The translations under genes were made by a program, and so were the position numbers. Of a stretch of DNA of 64,000 nucleotides, positions 26,985-40,122 are shown one piece after another. The stretch's first letter is position 1; each line of letters begins with the position of its first letter. The DNA lies in contig JADKCI010000004.1 of the NCBI GenBank assembly GCA_016714645.1, forward strand, positions 62,001 to 126,000, given 5' to 3'. Origin of the DNA: Chromatiaceae bacterium (GTDB taxonomy: Bacteria; Pseudomonadota; Gammaproteobacteria; Chromatiales; Chromatiaceae). The notes beneath the pieces are model-generated. The model searched no databases. It was not told where the DNA came from and saw nothing but the letters and a program-made list of their open reading frames with translations.

Positions 26985-28376
26985 ATGCGCTATGTCAGTA
27001 CACGCGGGGGAGTGGCCCCCATCGGATTCGCCGAGGCGGTGATGATGGGCCTGGGCACGGATGGCGGCCTCCTAGTCCCCGCAAGCCTGCCGCGCCTGGA
27101 TGCCGCGACCCTCAAGACCTGGTCGCGCCTGCGCTTTCAGGACCTGGCCCTGGAGGTCATGTCGCCCTTTGTCGGCGACGCCATCCCCCGCGATCACCTG
27201 GCGGCCCTGATCGAGCGTTCCTACGCCAGCTTCAGCCATCCGGAGGTGACGCCGGTCATCCGCCTGGGCGACTCGTGGCTGCTCGAACTCTTTCACGGCC
27301 CTACGGCGGCCTTCAAGGACGTGGCCCTGCAATTTCTGGGCAACCTCTTCGAATATCTGCTGGAGCGGGACGGCGGGCGGCTCAATATCGTCGGTGCCAC
27401 CTCGGGCGATACGGGCTCGGCGGCGATCGCCGGGGTGCGCGGCAAGTCGCGCATCCACATCTTTATCCTGCATCCCGAGGGCCGCGTCTCGCCGATCCAG
27501 GAACGCCAGATGACGACGGTGCTGGACGCCAATGTCCACAACATCGCCATCCGCGGCACCTTCGATGACGGCCAGCGCATCGTCAAGCAACTCTTCGGCG
27601 ACCTGGAGTTCAAGCGCGACTTGAGCCTGGGGGCCGTCAACTCCATCAACTGGGCACGCATCCTGGCCCAGATGGTGTACTACTTTTACGCCTGGGGGCG
27701 ATTGGCGGCGGATGATCCCAACCGCCGGGTCAGTTTCGCCGTGCCCACGGGCAACTTCGGGGATGTCTTCGCCGGTTATATGGCCAAACGCATGGGCCTG
27801 CCGGTGGACCGCCTCATCATCGCCACCAACCGCAACGATATCCTGAGCCGCTTCGTCCATACCGGCCGCTACGCGGCGGGGGAGGTCTATCCGACCCTGA
27901 GCCCGGCCATGGACATCCAGATCGCCTCTAACTTCGAGCGCTATCTCTATTTCCTGCTGGGCGAGGACCCGGCGGCGGTGCGCGGTCTGCTCGACGACAT
28001 GGCCGGGACCGGCGGCCTGGCGGTGGATGCCGGGCAGCATGCCCAGGTTCGGGCCGATTTCGACGCCCTGGCCGTCGGCGACGCCGAAACCCTGGACCAG
28101 ATCCGTGCCACCTTCGCCCAGTCCCAGTACATTCTGGACCCGCACACGGCGATTGGCGTGCGCGCGGCCCAAGGTCATGGGGACACCATCTGCCTGGCCA
28201 CCGCCCACCCCGCCAAGTTTGGCGAGGCCGTGACCCTGGCCATTGGCCGCGAGGCCCCGCCGCCGCCGTCCCTGCGGGGGCTGTTGGAGAAGGAGACCCG
28301 TTGCGCCCGGCTGGAGGCCAGCGCGGAGGCCATCCGCGCCCATATCCATGACACCCTGGAGGCGGCAAGCCTATGA
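26985..28376 (+). CDS. thrC: threonine synthase
   Basis: PLP enzyme converting O-phosphohomoserine to threonine. The N-terminus MRYVSTRGGVAPIGFAEAV is typical. The PLP lysine is in GPTAAFKDVALQ (~residue 110), followed by the glycine-rich phosphate loop VGATSGDTGSAAI, then PTGNFGDVFAGYMA. Length 463 aa is that of the longer fungal/bacterial class. The stop overlaps the next gene by four bases (ATGA). Confidence 0.95.
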   Translation: MRYVSTRGGVAPIGFAEAVMMGLGTDGGLLVPASLPRLDAATLKTWSRLRFQDLALEVMSPFVGDAIPRDHLAALIERSYASFSHPEVTPVIRLGDSWLLELFHGPTAAFKDVALQFLGNLFEYLLERDGGRLNIVGATSGDTGSAAIAGVRGKSRIHIFILHPEGRVSPIQERQMTTVLDANVHNIAIRGTFDDGQRIVKQLFGDLEFKRDLSLGAVNSINWARILAQMVYYFYAWGRLAADDPNRRVSFAVPTGNFGDVFAGYMAKRMGLPVDRLIIATNRNDILSRFVHTGRYAAGEVYPTLSPAMDIQIASNFERYLYFLLGEDPAAVRGLLDDMAGTGGLAVDAGQHAQVRADFDALAVGDAETLDQIRATFAQSQYILDPHTAIGVRAAQGHGDTICLATAHPAKFGEAVTLAIGREAPPPPSLRGLLEKETRCARLEASAEAIRAHIHDTLEAASL

Positions 28377-29944
28377 GTGGCCCGGCCCCTTCCATTCTCA
28401 TTCTCGACACCACCCTGAGGGATGGCGAACAGACCCAGGGCGTCTCCTTCTCGCCGGAGGAAAAGACCAATATCGCCAAGGCCCTGCTGGAACTGGTGCG
28501 GGTCGATCGCATCGAGGTAGCCTCGGCGCGGGTCTCCCGAGGTGAGCTCACGGCGGTCACTAACATCATCGACTGGGCCCGGGGTCAGGGCCTGGAGGGG
28601 CGGGTCGAGGTACTGGGTTTCATTGATCAGGGCCGCAGCATTGACTGGATCCGTCAGGCCGGCGGGCGAGTCCTCAACCTGCTTGCCAAAGGCAGCGAAA
28701 AACACTGCCAGGGCCAACTCGGCAAGACCCTTGATCAGCACGCCCAAGAGGTGCGGGACACCATCCGCCATGCCCAGGACCGGGGGCTGGCGGTCAACAT
28801 CTATCTGGAGGACTGGTCCAACGGCTACCAGGATAACCGGGACTACGTTTATGGCCTGGTGGAGCGGTTGGAGGATGGCGGGCTGGGGCACATCATGCTG
28901 CCCGACACCCTGGGGGTCATGACCCCGGAGCGGGTCTTCGCGGCCGTCTCGGACATGATCCGGCGCTTCCCGGAGCTCAAGTTCGACTTTCATCCCCATA
29001 ACGACTATGGCCTCGCCACCGCCAATGTCCTGGCCGCCGCCCGGGCGGGGGCGGCGGCGGTCCATTGCACCGTCAACTGCCTGGGCGAGCGCGCCGGTAA
29101 CGCCTCTCTGGCGGAGGTCGCCGTCAATCTGCGCGACCAGTTGGGTATGAAGGTGTCCATCGACGAGACCCATCTGGCGCGGGTCAGCGAGTTGGTCGAA
29201 TATTTCTCCGGCAAGCGCATCGCCGACAATGCCCCCATCGTCGGCGAGGACGTCTTTACCCAAACCGCCGGCATTCACGCCGATGGTGATCGCAAGGGGA
29301 GCCTTTACCATACCCAGTTGAGCCCCGAGCGCTTTGCCCGCCGCCGCAAGTACGCCCTCGGCAAGCTCGCCGGCAAGGCCTCCCTGGCTAAAAATCTGGA
29401 AAAGCTCGATATCAGTCTATCGGAGGAAAATCAGCGCAAGGTGCTGCAGCGCGTCGTCGAACTTGGCGACTCCAAGAAGACCATTACCACCGATGACCTG
29501 CCCTTCATCATTGCCGAGGTGTTGGAGAGCCAGGACTACAACCATGTCCAGTTGCTGGCCTGCAACGTCAGTAGCGCGCTGGACTTGCCCTCCACCGCCA
29601 GCATCCGGGTGCGCGTCGGCGAGGCCATCCATTACGCCGCCGGCAGCGGCAACGGCAGCTTTGATGCCTTCATCAAGGCCCTCGCCAAGGTTCTGCGCCG
29701 GCATGACCTGACGCTCCCCGGCTTGATCGATTACGAGGTACGCATCCCCAAGGGTGGCCGTACCGACGCCCTCACCGAGTGCATCATCACCTGGGCCGAC
29801 GAGGAAGGTCCGGTCCGCACGCGTGGCGTCCATACCAATCAGGTCTTCGCCGCCATCGCGGCTACTCTGCGCCTGGTCAATATTCTGGTCCATCGCGCCG
29901 CCCAGCGGGTGGGGACCTTGCCCGTCCTGGAGACCGGGGCTTGA
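28373..29944 (+). CDS. 2-isopropylmalate synthase / citramalate synthase family enzyme
   Basis: A 523-aa member of the DRE-TIM acyltransferase family. The hallmark LDTTLRDGEQTQGVSFSPEEK is near residue 11, with metal histidines in FHPHNDYGLATAN and the NCLGERAGNASL helix. GIHADGDRKGSLY and a LeuA-type regulatory dimer domain follow in the last ~130 residues. RIEVASARVSRGELTAV and EDWSNGYQDN match the branch common in Bacteroidetes rather than the usual proteobacterial LeuA. It condenses acetyl-CoA with a 2-oxoacid. Whether this is 2-oxoisovalerate (leucine) or pyruvate (citramalate, isoleucine) cannot be read from sequence alone. It is coupled to thrC. Confidence 0.85.
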   Translation: MSGPAPSILILDTTLRDGEQTQGVSFSPEEKTNIAKALLELVRVDRIEVASARVSRGELTAVTNIIDWARGQGLEGRVEVLGFIDQGRSIDWIRQAGGRVLNLLAKGSEKHCQGQLGKTLDQHAQEVRDTIRHAQDRGLAVNIYLEDWSNGYQDNRDYVYGLVERLEDGGLGHIMLPDTLGVMTPERVFAAVSDMIRRFPELKFDFHPHNDYGLATANVLAAARAGAAAVHCTVNCLGERAGNASLAEVAVNLRDQLGMKVSIDETHLARVSELVEYFSGKRIADNAPIVGEDVFTQTAGIHADGDRKGSLYHTQLSPERFARRRKYALGKLAGKASLAKNLEKLDISLSEENQRKVLQRVVELGDSKKTITTDDLPFIIAEVLESQDYNHVQLLACNVSSALDLPSTASIRVRVGEAIHYAAGSGNGSFDAFIKALAKVLRRHDLTLPGLIDYEVRIPKGGRTDALTECIITWADEEGPVRTRGVHTNQVFAAIAATLRLVNILVHRAAQRVGTLPVLETGA

Positions 29945-30111
29945 ACCTTGCGGTAGGGCTTTGGGTGGCTGGCGCGCCCGTCCGGTTATTTTATGGTGGC
30001 TTTTCGGGCCGTCATATCGGACACTAAATCTGTTATGGCCTTTGGCGCGGGAGGCTGGACCCCTAGGTCCAGTGTGCATCCGGCGCACCACCCATCACCC
30101 TTGGCGGCGAG

Positions 30112-31008
30112 ATGATGCGAAAGATGAAATCCCTCCCGATGCTGGCGACCCTCTTGCTGACGGCCGTGCCCCATGCCGCTACCCAGGCGGCGGAAAAGAC
30201 CCCTGAAGCGAAGGCGGACAAGGTCTTCGACGAGGCCCTGCGCAGTCGGGATATGCACCTGCTCACCGCATCGGGTCTGCGCTATGAGACCGGTGTTGGC
30301 GTTGGGCAGGATGCCGACAAGGCGGTCAAGCTCTATTGCCTCGCGGCCAAAATGGGTGATGGCGACGCCAAATATCGTCTCGGCTACCTCTACGCCTACG
30401 GCCGGGGCGTCAAACGTGATCCGGAACTCGCCGCCGCCTGGTTTGGCGAGGCGGTCAAGGCGCGGCACGCCATGGCCGCTACTCAGCTCAAGCTCCTTAA
30501 GGTCACCGCCGATCCCAAGCGTCTCCCCTCCTGCGGCCCCGGTGGCCCGGGCGGCGGCGGAGGCGGTGAAACCACGCGCATGGTCCTGCGTATCCATCCG
30601 GCCACCGGCGAGATCGCCAAGCTGATCCATAGCCTGGCCCCTAAATACAAGCTTGATCCCAGCCTGGTCCTGGCCGTGGTCGAGGCGGAATCCAACTTCA
30701 ATCCCCAAGCCCGTTCGCCTAAGGATGCCCAGGGTCTGATGCAACTCATCCCCGCGACCGCCGATCGTTTCGGTGTCAAGGATGTCTGGGACCCGGAGCA
30801 AAACCTGAACGGCGGCATGGCCTATCTGCGCTGGCTCCTCGACCACTTTGATGGCGATGTCAAGCTGGCCCTGGCCGGCTACAACGCCGGAGAAGGGGCG
30901 GTCGAGAAGCATGGCGGGGTCCCCCCCTACCAGGAGACCCAGTCCTATGTCGCGCGTATCCTGCGCCGCCTCGGGCTCGAGGAGGGCCAGCAAAGCAGCC
31001 CAGGTTAA
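30112..31008 (+). CDS. lytic murein transglycosylase with Sel1-like repeats
   Basis: A signal peptide (MLATLLLTAVPHAATQA) shows export. Residues ~60-135 carry Sel1/TPR-like repeats (DADKAVKLYCLAAKMGDGDAKYRLGYLYAYGRGV). After a Gly-rich linker comes an SLT goose-lysozyme-like domain with the catalytic glutamate in VVEAESNFNPQARSPKDAQGLMQL, then LNGGMAYLRWLL and ALAGYNAGEGAVEK. It cleaves glycan strands in the periplasm. The Sel1 part may dock to a partner such as an envelope machine. It is a single gene between leuA-like and thiC. Confidence 0.92.
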   Translation: MMRKMKSLPMLATLLLTAVPHAATQAAEKTPEAKADKVFDEALRSRDMHLLTASGLRYETGVGVGQDADKAVKLYCLAAKMGDGDAKYRLGYLYAYGRGVKRDPELAAAWFGEAVKARHAMAATQLKLLKVTADPKRLPSCGPGGPGGGGGGETTRMVLRIHPATGEIAKLIHSLAPKYKLDPSLVLAVVEAESNFNPQARSPKDAQGLMQLIPATADRFGVKDVWDPEQNLNGGMAYLRWLLDHFDGDVKLALAGYNAGEGAVEKHGGVPPYQETQSYVARILRRLGLEEGQQSSPG

Positions 31009-32979
<1,971 letters not shown>

Positions 32980-32997
32980 GGGAATCGGTGGTTCGTC

Positions 32998-33084
32998 TTG
33001 GGCAAACCCAATATCCCCAAACAGGAAGTCGCCGAAGCCATCGCGGTGGTGACGGTTTTCTTGGATCTGGTGGCAAAGAAGTGA
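32998..33084 (+). other. possible C-terminal remnant or leader peptide upstream of darT
   Basis: A frame from TTG 32998 encodes LGKPNIPKQEVAEAIAVVTV-FLDLVAKK and stops at 33082-33084. This overlaps the GTG start of darT (GTGA). It reads like the amphipathic C-terminal helix of a larger protein, so it may be a remnant. Translational coupling into darT is also possible. Too short to assign. Confidence 0.3.
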
Positions 33085-33728
33085 CGCAGCTCCCCACCCC
33101 CACTTGGCTCTACCGCCTGGTTCATGTGGACAACCTCGCCACGTTACTGATGCGGGGCGCCTTGCATGCACCTCATGCCACGCCGGAGGATGGCCTGCCA
33201 TACCACCCCATCCACAATGTCAGTGTGCAGGTGAGCCGTCATATCCAGCCCATCTCATGCGGGCCGGGCGGCACGATTCACGATTACGTGCCGTTCTACT
33301 TCGGCCCCCTGTCGGTGATGCTGCTCAACCTCAAGACCGGCCGCGTCGCCGGCTACGACGAAGGCCAGGAACCATTGATCTACCTGATGACCACGGCCCA
33401 GGCGGTGCAACAGGCGGGATGCCGCTTTGTGTTCTCCGACGGCCACGGGCTGGCCGGGTTTACCGAGTGGTTCGACGATCTGGCGCGACTCGACCAAGTG
33501 GATTGGAATCTCGTGAGTACGCGCTACTGGTCGGATCAGCCCGACGACAACGACCGGCAGCGCCGCAAGCAGGCGGAATTCCTGGTCTGGCAATCTTTGG
33601 ACTGGACTTTGATTGGCGGCATCGCCGTGCTGAACCCGTCGATGCAACGGCGGGTCGAAGACATACTCGACCGGTTTCTGCAGCGGTCGCGCCCCAAGGT
33701 CGCGGTCAAGCAAATCTGGTATTACTGA
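33081..33728 (+). CDS. darT: DarT-type ssDNA thymidine ADP-ribosyltransferase toxin
   Basis: A 215-aa protein of the DUF4433/DarT family. TWLYRLVHVDNLATLLMRGAL forms the N-terminal NAD-binding region. HDYVPFYFGPLSVMLLNLKTG and FVFSDGHGLAGFTEWFDDL are conserved core segments, and RRKQAEFLVWQSLDWTLI carries the catalytic glutamate. DarT modifies thymidine in single-stranded DNA from NAD+, blocking replication; some members act in phage defence. The start GTG at 33081 gives the family length. The antitoxin darG follows after 18 bases. The longer frame from 32988 is not supported. Confidence 0.9.
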   Translation: MTQLPTPTWLYRLVHVDNLATLLMRGALHAPHATPEDGLPYHPIHNVSVQVSRHIQPISCGPGGTIHDYVPFYFGPLSVMLLNLKTGRVAGYDEGQEPLIYLMTTAQAVQQAGCRFVFSDGHGLAGFTEWFDDLARLDQVDWNLVSTRYWSDQPDDNDRQRRKQAEFLVWQSLDWTLIGGIAVLNPSMQRRVEDILDRFLQRSRPKVAVKQIWYY

Positions 33729-33746
33729 GCAAGGAGAGCACGTTCA

Positions 33747-34862
33747 ATGATCGAACTTACCCGTGGCAACCTGCTGGAAGCGCCCGCCGAAGCATTGGTG
33801 AACACAGTCAACTGCATTGGCTACATGGGCAAGGGCATTGCGCTGCAATTCAAGCAGGCCTTCCCGGCCAACTTCAAAGCCTATGAGGCCGCCTGCCACG
33901 CCAGCGACATGGTGCCGGGCAGAATGTTCATTCATGACAACGAAGGGCTGGTGAATCCACGCTACATCATCAACTTCCCAACCAAGCGTCATTGGCGGGG
34001 CAAGTCGCGCATCGAGGATGTGGCCGCCGGTTTGGAGGCTCTGGTCGCCGATGTTCGCCGCCTGGGCATTCGCTCCATCGCCGTGCCGCCCCTGGGTTGC
34101 GGCCTAGGCGGGCTGGACTGGAAGGTGGTGCGGCCGATGATCGAACAGGCCTTTGCTCCGCTGCCGGATGTAGGCGTTCTACTGTTCGAGCCGGCCGGGG
34201 CGCCTGCGGCCAAGGCCATGCCCGTACGCACCGCTCGCCCGCACATGACCGCCGCACGTGCCCTGTTCATCAAGCTGATGGAAGCCTATTCAGCGCTTGA
34301 TTACAGCCGCACTCTGCTGGAAGTGCAGAAGCTCGCCTATTTCCTGCAAGAGGCTGGTGAACCACTACGGTTGAAATATGAGGCCGGTCACTATGGGCCC
34401 TACGCCGCCAACCTGAACAAGGTGCTGGAGGTCATGGAGGGGCACTTCATCCGTGGTTTTGGCGACAGCCAGAAGCCGGATGCGGAAATTGAACTGCTGC
34501 CGGGTGCGGTTGAGGAAGCGACCGAGTTCTTGAAAAACCGGATGGACTCCGTCGCTCGACTCGAACGGGTCGCCGGCCTGATCGAGGGTTTTGAAACCCC
34601 TTACGGAATGGAGTTGCTGTCCACTGTGCATTGGTCAGCATGCTACGGCGGCCATCGGGGTGAATCGCCGGCCACTGACGTGGAGAGTGCCGTCGATCTG
34701 GTTCATGCCTGGAACCCGCGAAAGCGCGGCATTTTCAAGCTGGATCATATCCACGTGGCATGGGCGAGGCTGGCGCAAAACGGATGGCTGGCGACGGGCC
34801 TGTCGCACCGGGAGATTGAATCGCCCGCTCGTCAGTGCCTCCCGCGAATTTCGCAGCAATGA
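33747..34862 (+). CDS. darG: DarG macrodomain antitoxin
   Basis: Residues 1-150 form a macro domain: GNLLEAPAEALVNTVNCIGYMGKGIALQFK, then RSIAVPPLGCGLGGLDWKVV. It hydrolyses ADP-ribose from DNA and so reverses DarT. The C-terminal ~200 residues (ARALFIKLMEAYSALDYSR to HIHVAWARLAQNGWL) are the DarG C-terminal domain that sequesters the toxin. The ribosome binding site AAGGAGA precedes the ATG. The stop overlaps a following 54-aa ORF (ATGA). Confidence 0.93.
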   Translation: MIELTRGNLLEAPAEALVNTVNCIGYMGKGIALQFKQAFPANFKAYEAACHASDMVPGRMFIHDNEGLVNPRYIINFPTKRHWRGKSRIEDVAAGLEALVADVRRLGIRSIAVPPLGCGLGGLDWKVVRPMIEQAFAPLPDVGVLLFEPAGAPAAKAMPVRTARPHMTAARALFIKLMEAYSALDYSRTLLEVQKLAYFLQEAGEPLRLKYEAGHYGPYAANLNKVLEVMEGHFIRGFGDSQKPDAEIELLPGAVEEATEFLKNRMDSVARLERVAGLIEGFETPYGMELLSTVHWSACYGGHRGESPATDVESAVDLVHAWNPRKRGIFKLDHIHVAWARLAQNGWLATGLSHREIESPARQCLPRISQQ

Positions 34863-35023
34863 GCAAGCTGTACCGGGTGCATCGCAAGCCGGATGCGGGC
34901 AATGGCCAGGCGGAGGCGATCAATCCGGAGGCCATCCGCACGGTGGTGCATTCGCAGTTGGCCATGAAGCAAAAGGCCGATGAGTTCCTGAAAGAGGGCG
35001 GACGGATTTACCCTGAGGTTTGA
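34859..35023 (+). CDS. 54-aa ORF coupled to darG, tail similar to the ThiC C-terminus
   Basis: The ATG overlaps the darG stop, so it would be translated by coupling. The sequence begins MSKLYRVHRKPDAGNGQAEA and ends MKQKADEFLKEGGRIYPEV. The last 19 residues share 12 identities with the final 19 of ThiC encoded at 31087-32979. There is no signal peptide or membrane segment. It may be a true third gene of the darTG module or a displaced thiC 3' end; the first half matches neither ThiC nor DarG by eye. Confidence 0.45.
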   Translation: MSKLYRVHRKPDAGNGQAEAINPEAIRTVVHSQLAMKQKADEFLKEGGRIYPEV

Positions 35024-35050
35024 TGGAGGATAACCATGGGGTTGGCAGCA

Positions 35051-37776
<2,726 letters not shown>

Positions 37777-38024
37777 GTCACTCTCCTCTTCGGTCAGTGT
37801 GCCGCGGGTAAAAGGTGCGTACCGCGGCGCGGAATCAGACTCAGACCTCGTCAGGCCCAACTTCATCCGCCGTGAGGTGCGCGCCTTGCTGACGCCATCC
37901 CCCAGCCCCTATCTCGTCCGTATCGAGCCGTTCCGCATCCCTGACAACGCCGCTCTTCAGTCGCAGGACCGGCCGCAGCATGTAACCCAACCCATAATCA
38001 TTGTAGATCTCAAGCCGGCCGAGG
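37777..38024. other. region upstream of the P-type ATPase
   Basis: No supported gene. Contains the ATPase Shine-Dalgarno and presumably its promoter (minus strand), and borders IS3-family debris on the right. A minus-strand 75-codon frame (38068-37841) has no recognisable features. Confidence 0.4.
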
Positions 38025-38170
38025 GTGCTGGGTCTGGCCGGCATGGCGCCTGGGCCTGCGACCAGCACGGCACCTCCGCAGCACCAGCTTTACCCCTACC
38101 TGCTGCGTGGGGTAGCGGTGACCCGCCCCAACCAGGTCTGGAGCACCGACATCACCGACATCCGCCTGGC
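38025..38170 (+). mobile_element. IS3-family transposase (OrfB) fragment
   Basis: The frame reads MLGLAGMAPGPATSTAPPQH-QLYPYLLRGVAVTRP and NQVWSTDITDIRL. This matches the segment before and including the first catalytic aspartate of IS3-family integrase-type transposases (usually NQVW-TDITYI). Only about 45 residues remain and sequence similarity ends abruptly on both sides. A relic of an old insertion. Confidence 0.75.
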
Positions 38171-38538
38171 CCCCCCTTGTCCACACTCATTCACCCTTTG
38201 CCCACACTGCGCCGCACGGGCGCCGGTGCTGGCTGACGACGCCTGGGGATAGTGGTCGAGTGCCGCGGTTTTGTACCCACGATGGACGCTCAAGCAGCGA
38301 CGAGAGCGAAAATCAATACCGAAAAAAATGCATGAGTTTTCATGGCAGTCAAGACCGAATTCGGGAGGTTTAAGTTATGAAAAATGCCGTACGCCAACAA
38401 CTACAGCCGGTGTCCCTTGTGGGTACGAACGCCTCCGCTTGGCCCTTGACTGGCTAGGTGGACGGGGGCAAACTGCTACGCAGGCGGTTGGATTTCCTAT
38501 CTTTCTCCCTCCCTGTGAGCTGCTTGACGCTGACCGAT
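38171..38538. other. non-coding region before the glycosyltransferase gene
   Basis: About 370 bases with no supported gene. Two inverted copies of GTACCCAC lie near 38273 and 38418, about 140 bases apart. An A-rich stretch at 38320-38335 lowers local GC, consistent with junk at an island boundary. Confidence 0.4.
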
Positions 38539-40113
38539 ATGGATACATCCCGTTCACTTGGCGACATGCGCAAGCAGGCAGCCGAACTCTGCCGTAACGG
38601 CGAGTGGGAGGCCGCGCTCATGCTCCATGAGGTATTGCGCCAGGAAAACCCCGACAGTTTTGCCTCTGCATTGCCGCATGCGAGGCTTCTGAGTGAAATC
38701 GGCCGCTCACGGCAGGCGATAGAAAGGCTGGAGCCCGTTGCCGCCAGGGATCCGGACCCGCAGCGTTCCCTGTCGCTGATCGCGGCATGGCGGAAAGCAC
38801 TCAATATCCACTCCGGCCAGGATCTGGCAGCGGTCACGCCCGAAAATCCGACGCCCGGACCCTTGCCGGGACAGGCGGCGTCCGCACCGCCACCGAACCG
38901 GCAGGGCGATCTGGTCCGGGAGGGCCGCCTGGATGAGGTCGTTGCGCTCCGGGCGGAGCACATGCGGGCCAATCCCGGACGGGTTAAGGCACGTCTGGTC
39001 TGGATCGAGGGTCTGATCATGGCCGGTCGATTCGAGGAGGCCGAACGCGCCGTTACTGATCTTTCCGGAATTCTCGATCTGCACCCGGAAGCAGCCGTTC
39101 AGCGCGCCTGGCTGGAGGCGCGTCACGACCGATACGATGCCGCACGCCGTATTGTGAGAACCGCGCTCGATGAGCGCGGTCACCGCGCCCTGCATTGGCC
39201 TGTATCGCGGATAGACTGGCTGAAAACGGCCCGTCATCCGTCATCGTCGACTCTTGCGCTCTTTACCACGGTTCACAACGAAAAGCTGCGCCTGCCGTGG
39301 TTTCTCCGTTACTACCGGGAACTGGGCATACGCCATTTCGTGATCGTGGACAACGACTCCACCGACGGCAGCCGCGAATGGCTGATGGATCAGGCGGATG
39401 TCACCCTCTACTGGACGCCCGACAACTTTAGAAACGCCATGTGCGGCATGCGCTGGATCAATCTCCTGGCGGAGCGTCACCTGCCGGGAGGCTGGTGCCT
39501 GTATGTCGATGCAGACGAGCAACTGGTCTACCCCGGTGTCGAACACCGCGGACTGCCCGATCTGGTCACCTGGCTCGAGGCCCAGGGCCATGAGGCGATG
39601 CGGGCGCACATGATCGACATGGCCGCCAATCCATTGGCGGACGGTGCCCTTCTTGCGCCCGGCCAGGATCCCGTCGAACGATGCCCGTATTTCGAGCCCC
39701 ACTATCGCTTCATCCCGAAATCGGGAGCACCCTACGAACGTGTTACCGGCGGCCTTCGGGATGTGCTCCGGGATATTCAAGTTATGCAGGCCCTTCCGAT
39801 GGTTAAAACGCCGCTCGTGCGCATACCCTCCGGCGTGCGTTTTCTGTCGAGCAGCCACGACATCCTGCCCGCCCGCGTGGCAGACGTGACCGGCGGCCTG
39901 CTACATTTCAAATTTGCGGGGGACTATTTTGAGCGTTATTTCACGAAAGGCCGCCATGCTGCGCGCCGCGGCGAGGCCGCGCGCGTGCAATGGATCAAGG
40001 AATCGCTACAGGCCGAAGGGGGATTGTCGCTGCCCGTATCCGCACTGCGATACCGAGACAGCACACAACTCGTTACCCTCGGCATCCTCCGGCCGGGGGG
40101 CTGGGCCGGATGA
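38539..40113 (+). CDS. family 2-like glycosyltransferase with N-terminal TPR-like region
   Basis: A 524-aa protein. Residues ~1-215 look like helical repeats (AAELCRNGEWEAALMLHEVLRQENP; VREGRLDEVVALRAEHMRANPG). Residues ~235-500 form a GT-A type glycosyltransferase: FTTVHNEKLRLPWFLRYYREL, then FVIVDNDSTDGSREWL, and the metal-binding YVDADEQLVY. DUF4922/Glyco_tranf_2_4-type enzymes share this order. The ATG at 38539 is chosen over the frame-opening GTG at 38458, which adds non-family residues. Convergent with the next gene and probably part of a surface-glycan locus. Confidence 0.82.
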   Translation: MDTSRSLGDMRKQAAELCRNGEWEAALMLHEVLRQENPDSFASALPHARLLSEIGRSRQAIERLEPVAARDPDPQRSLSLIAAWRKALNIHSGQDLAAVTPENPTPGPLPGQAASAPPPNRQGDLVREGRLDEVVALRAEHMRANPGRVKARLVWIEGLIMAGRFEEAERAVTDLSGILDLHPEAAVQRAWLEARHDRYDAARRIVRTALDERGHRALHWPVSRIDWLKTARHPSSSTLALFTTVHNEKLRLPWFLRYYRELGIRHFVIVDNDSTDGSREWLMDQADVTLYWTPDNFRNAMCGMRWINLLAERHLPGGWCLYVDADEQLVYPGVEHRGLPDLVTWLEAQGHEAMRAHMIDMAANPLADGALLAPGQDPVERCPYFEPHYRFIPKSGAPYERVTGGLRDVLRDIQVMQALPMVKTPLVRIPSGVRFLSSSHDILPARVADVTGGLLHFKFAGDYFERYFTKGRHAARRGEAARVQWIKESLQAEGGLSLPVSALRYRDSTQLVTLGILRPGGWAG

Positions 40114-40122
40114 TGTTGGCGC

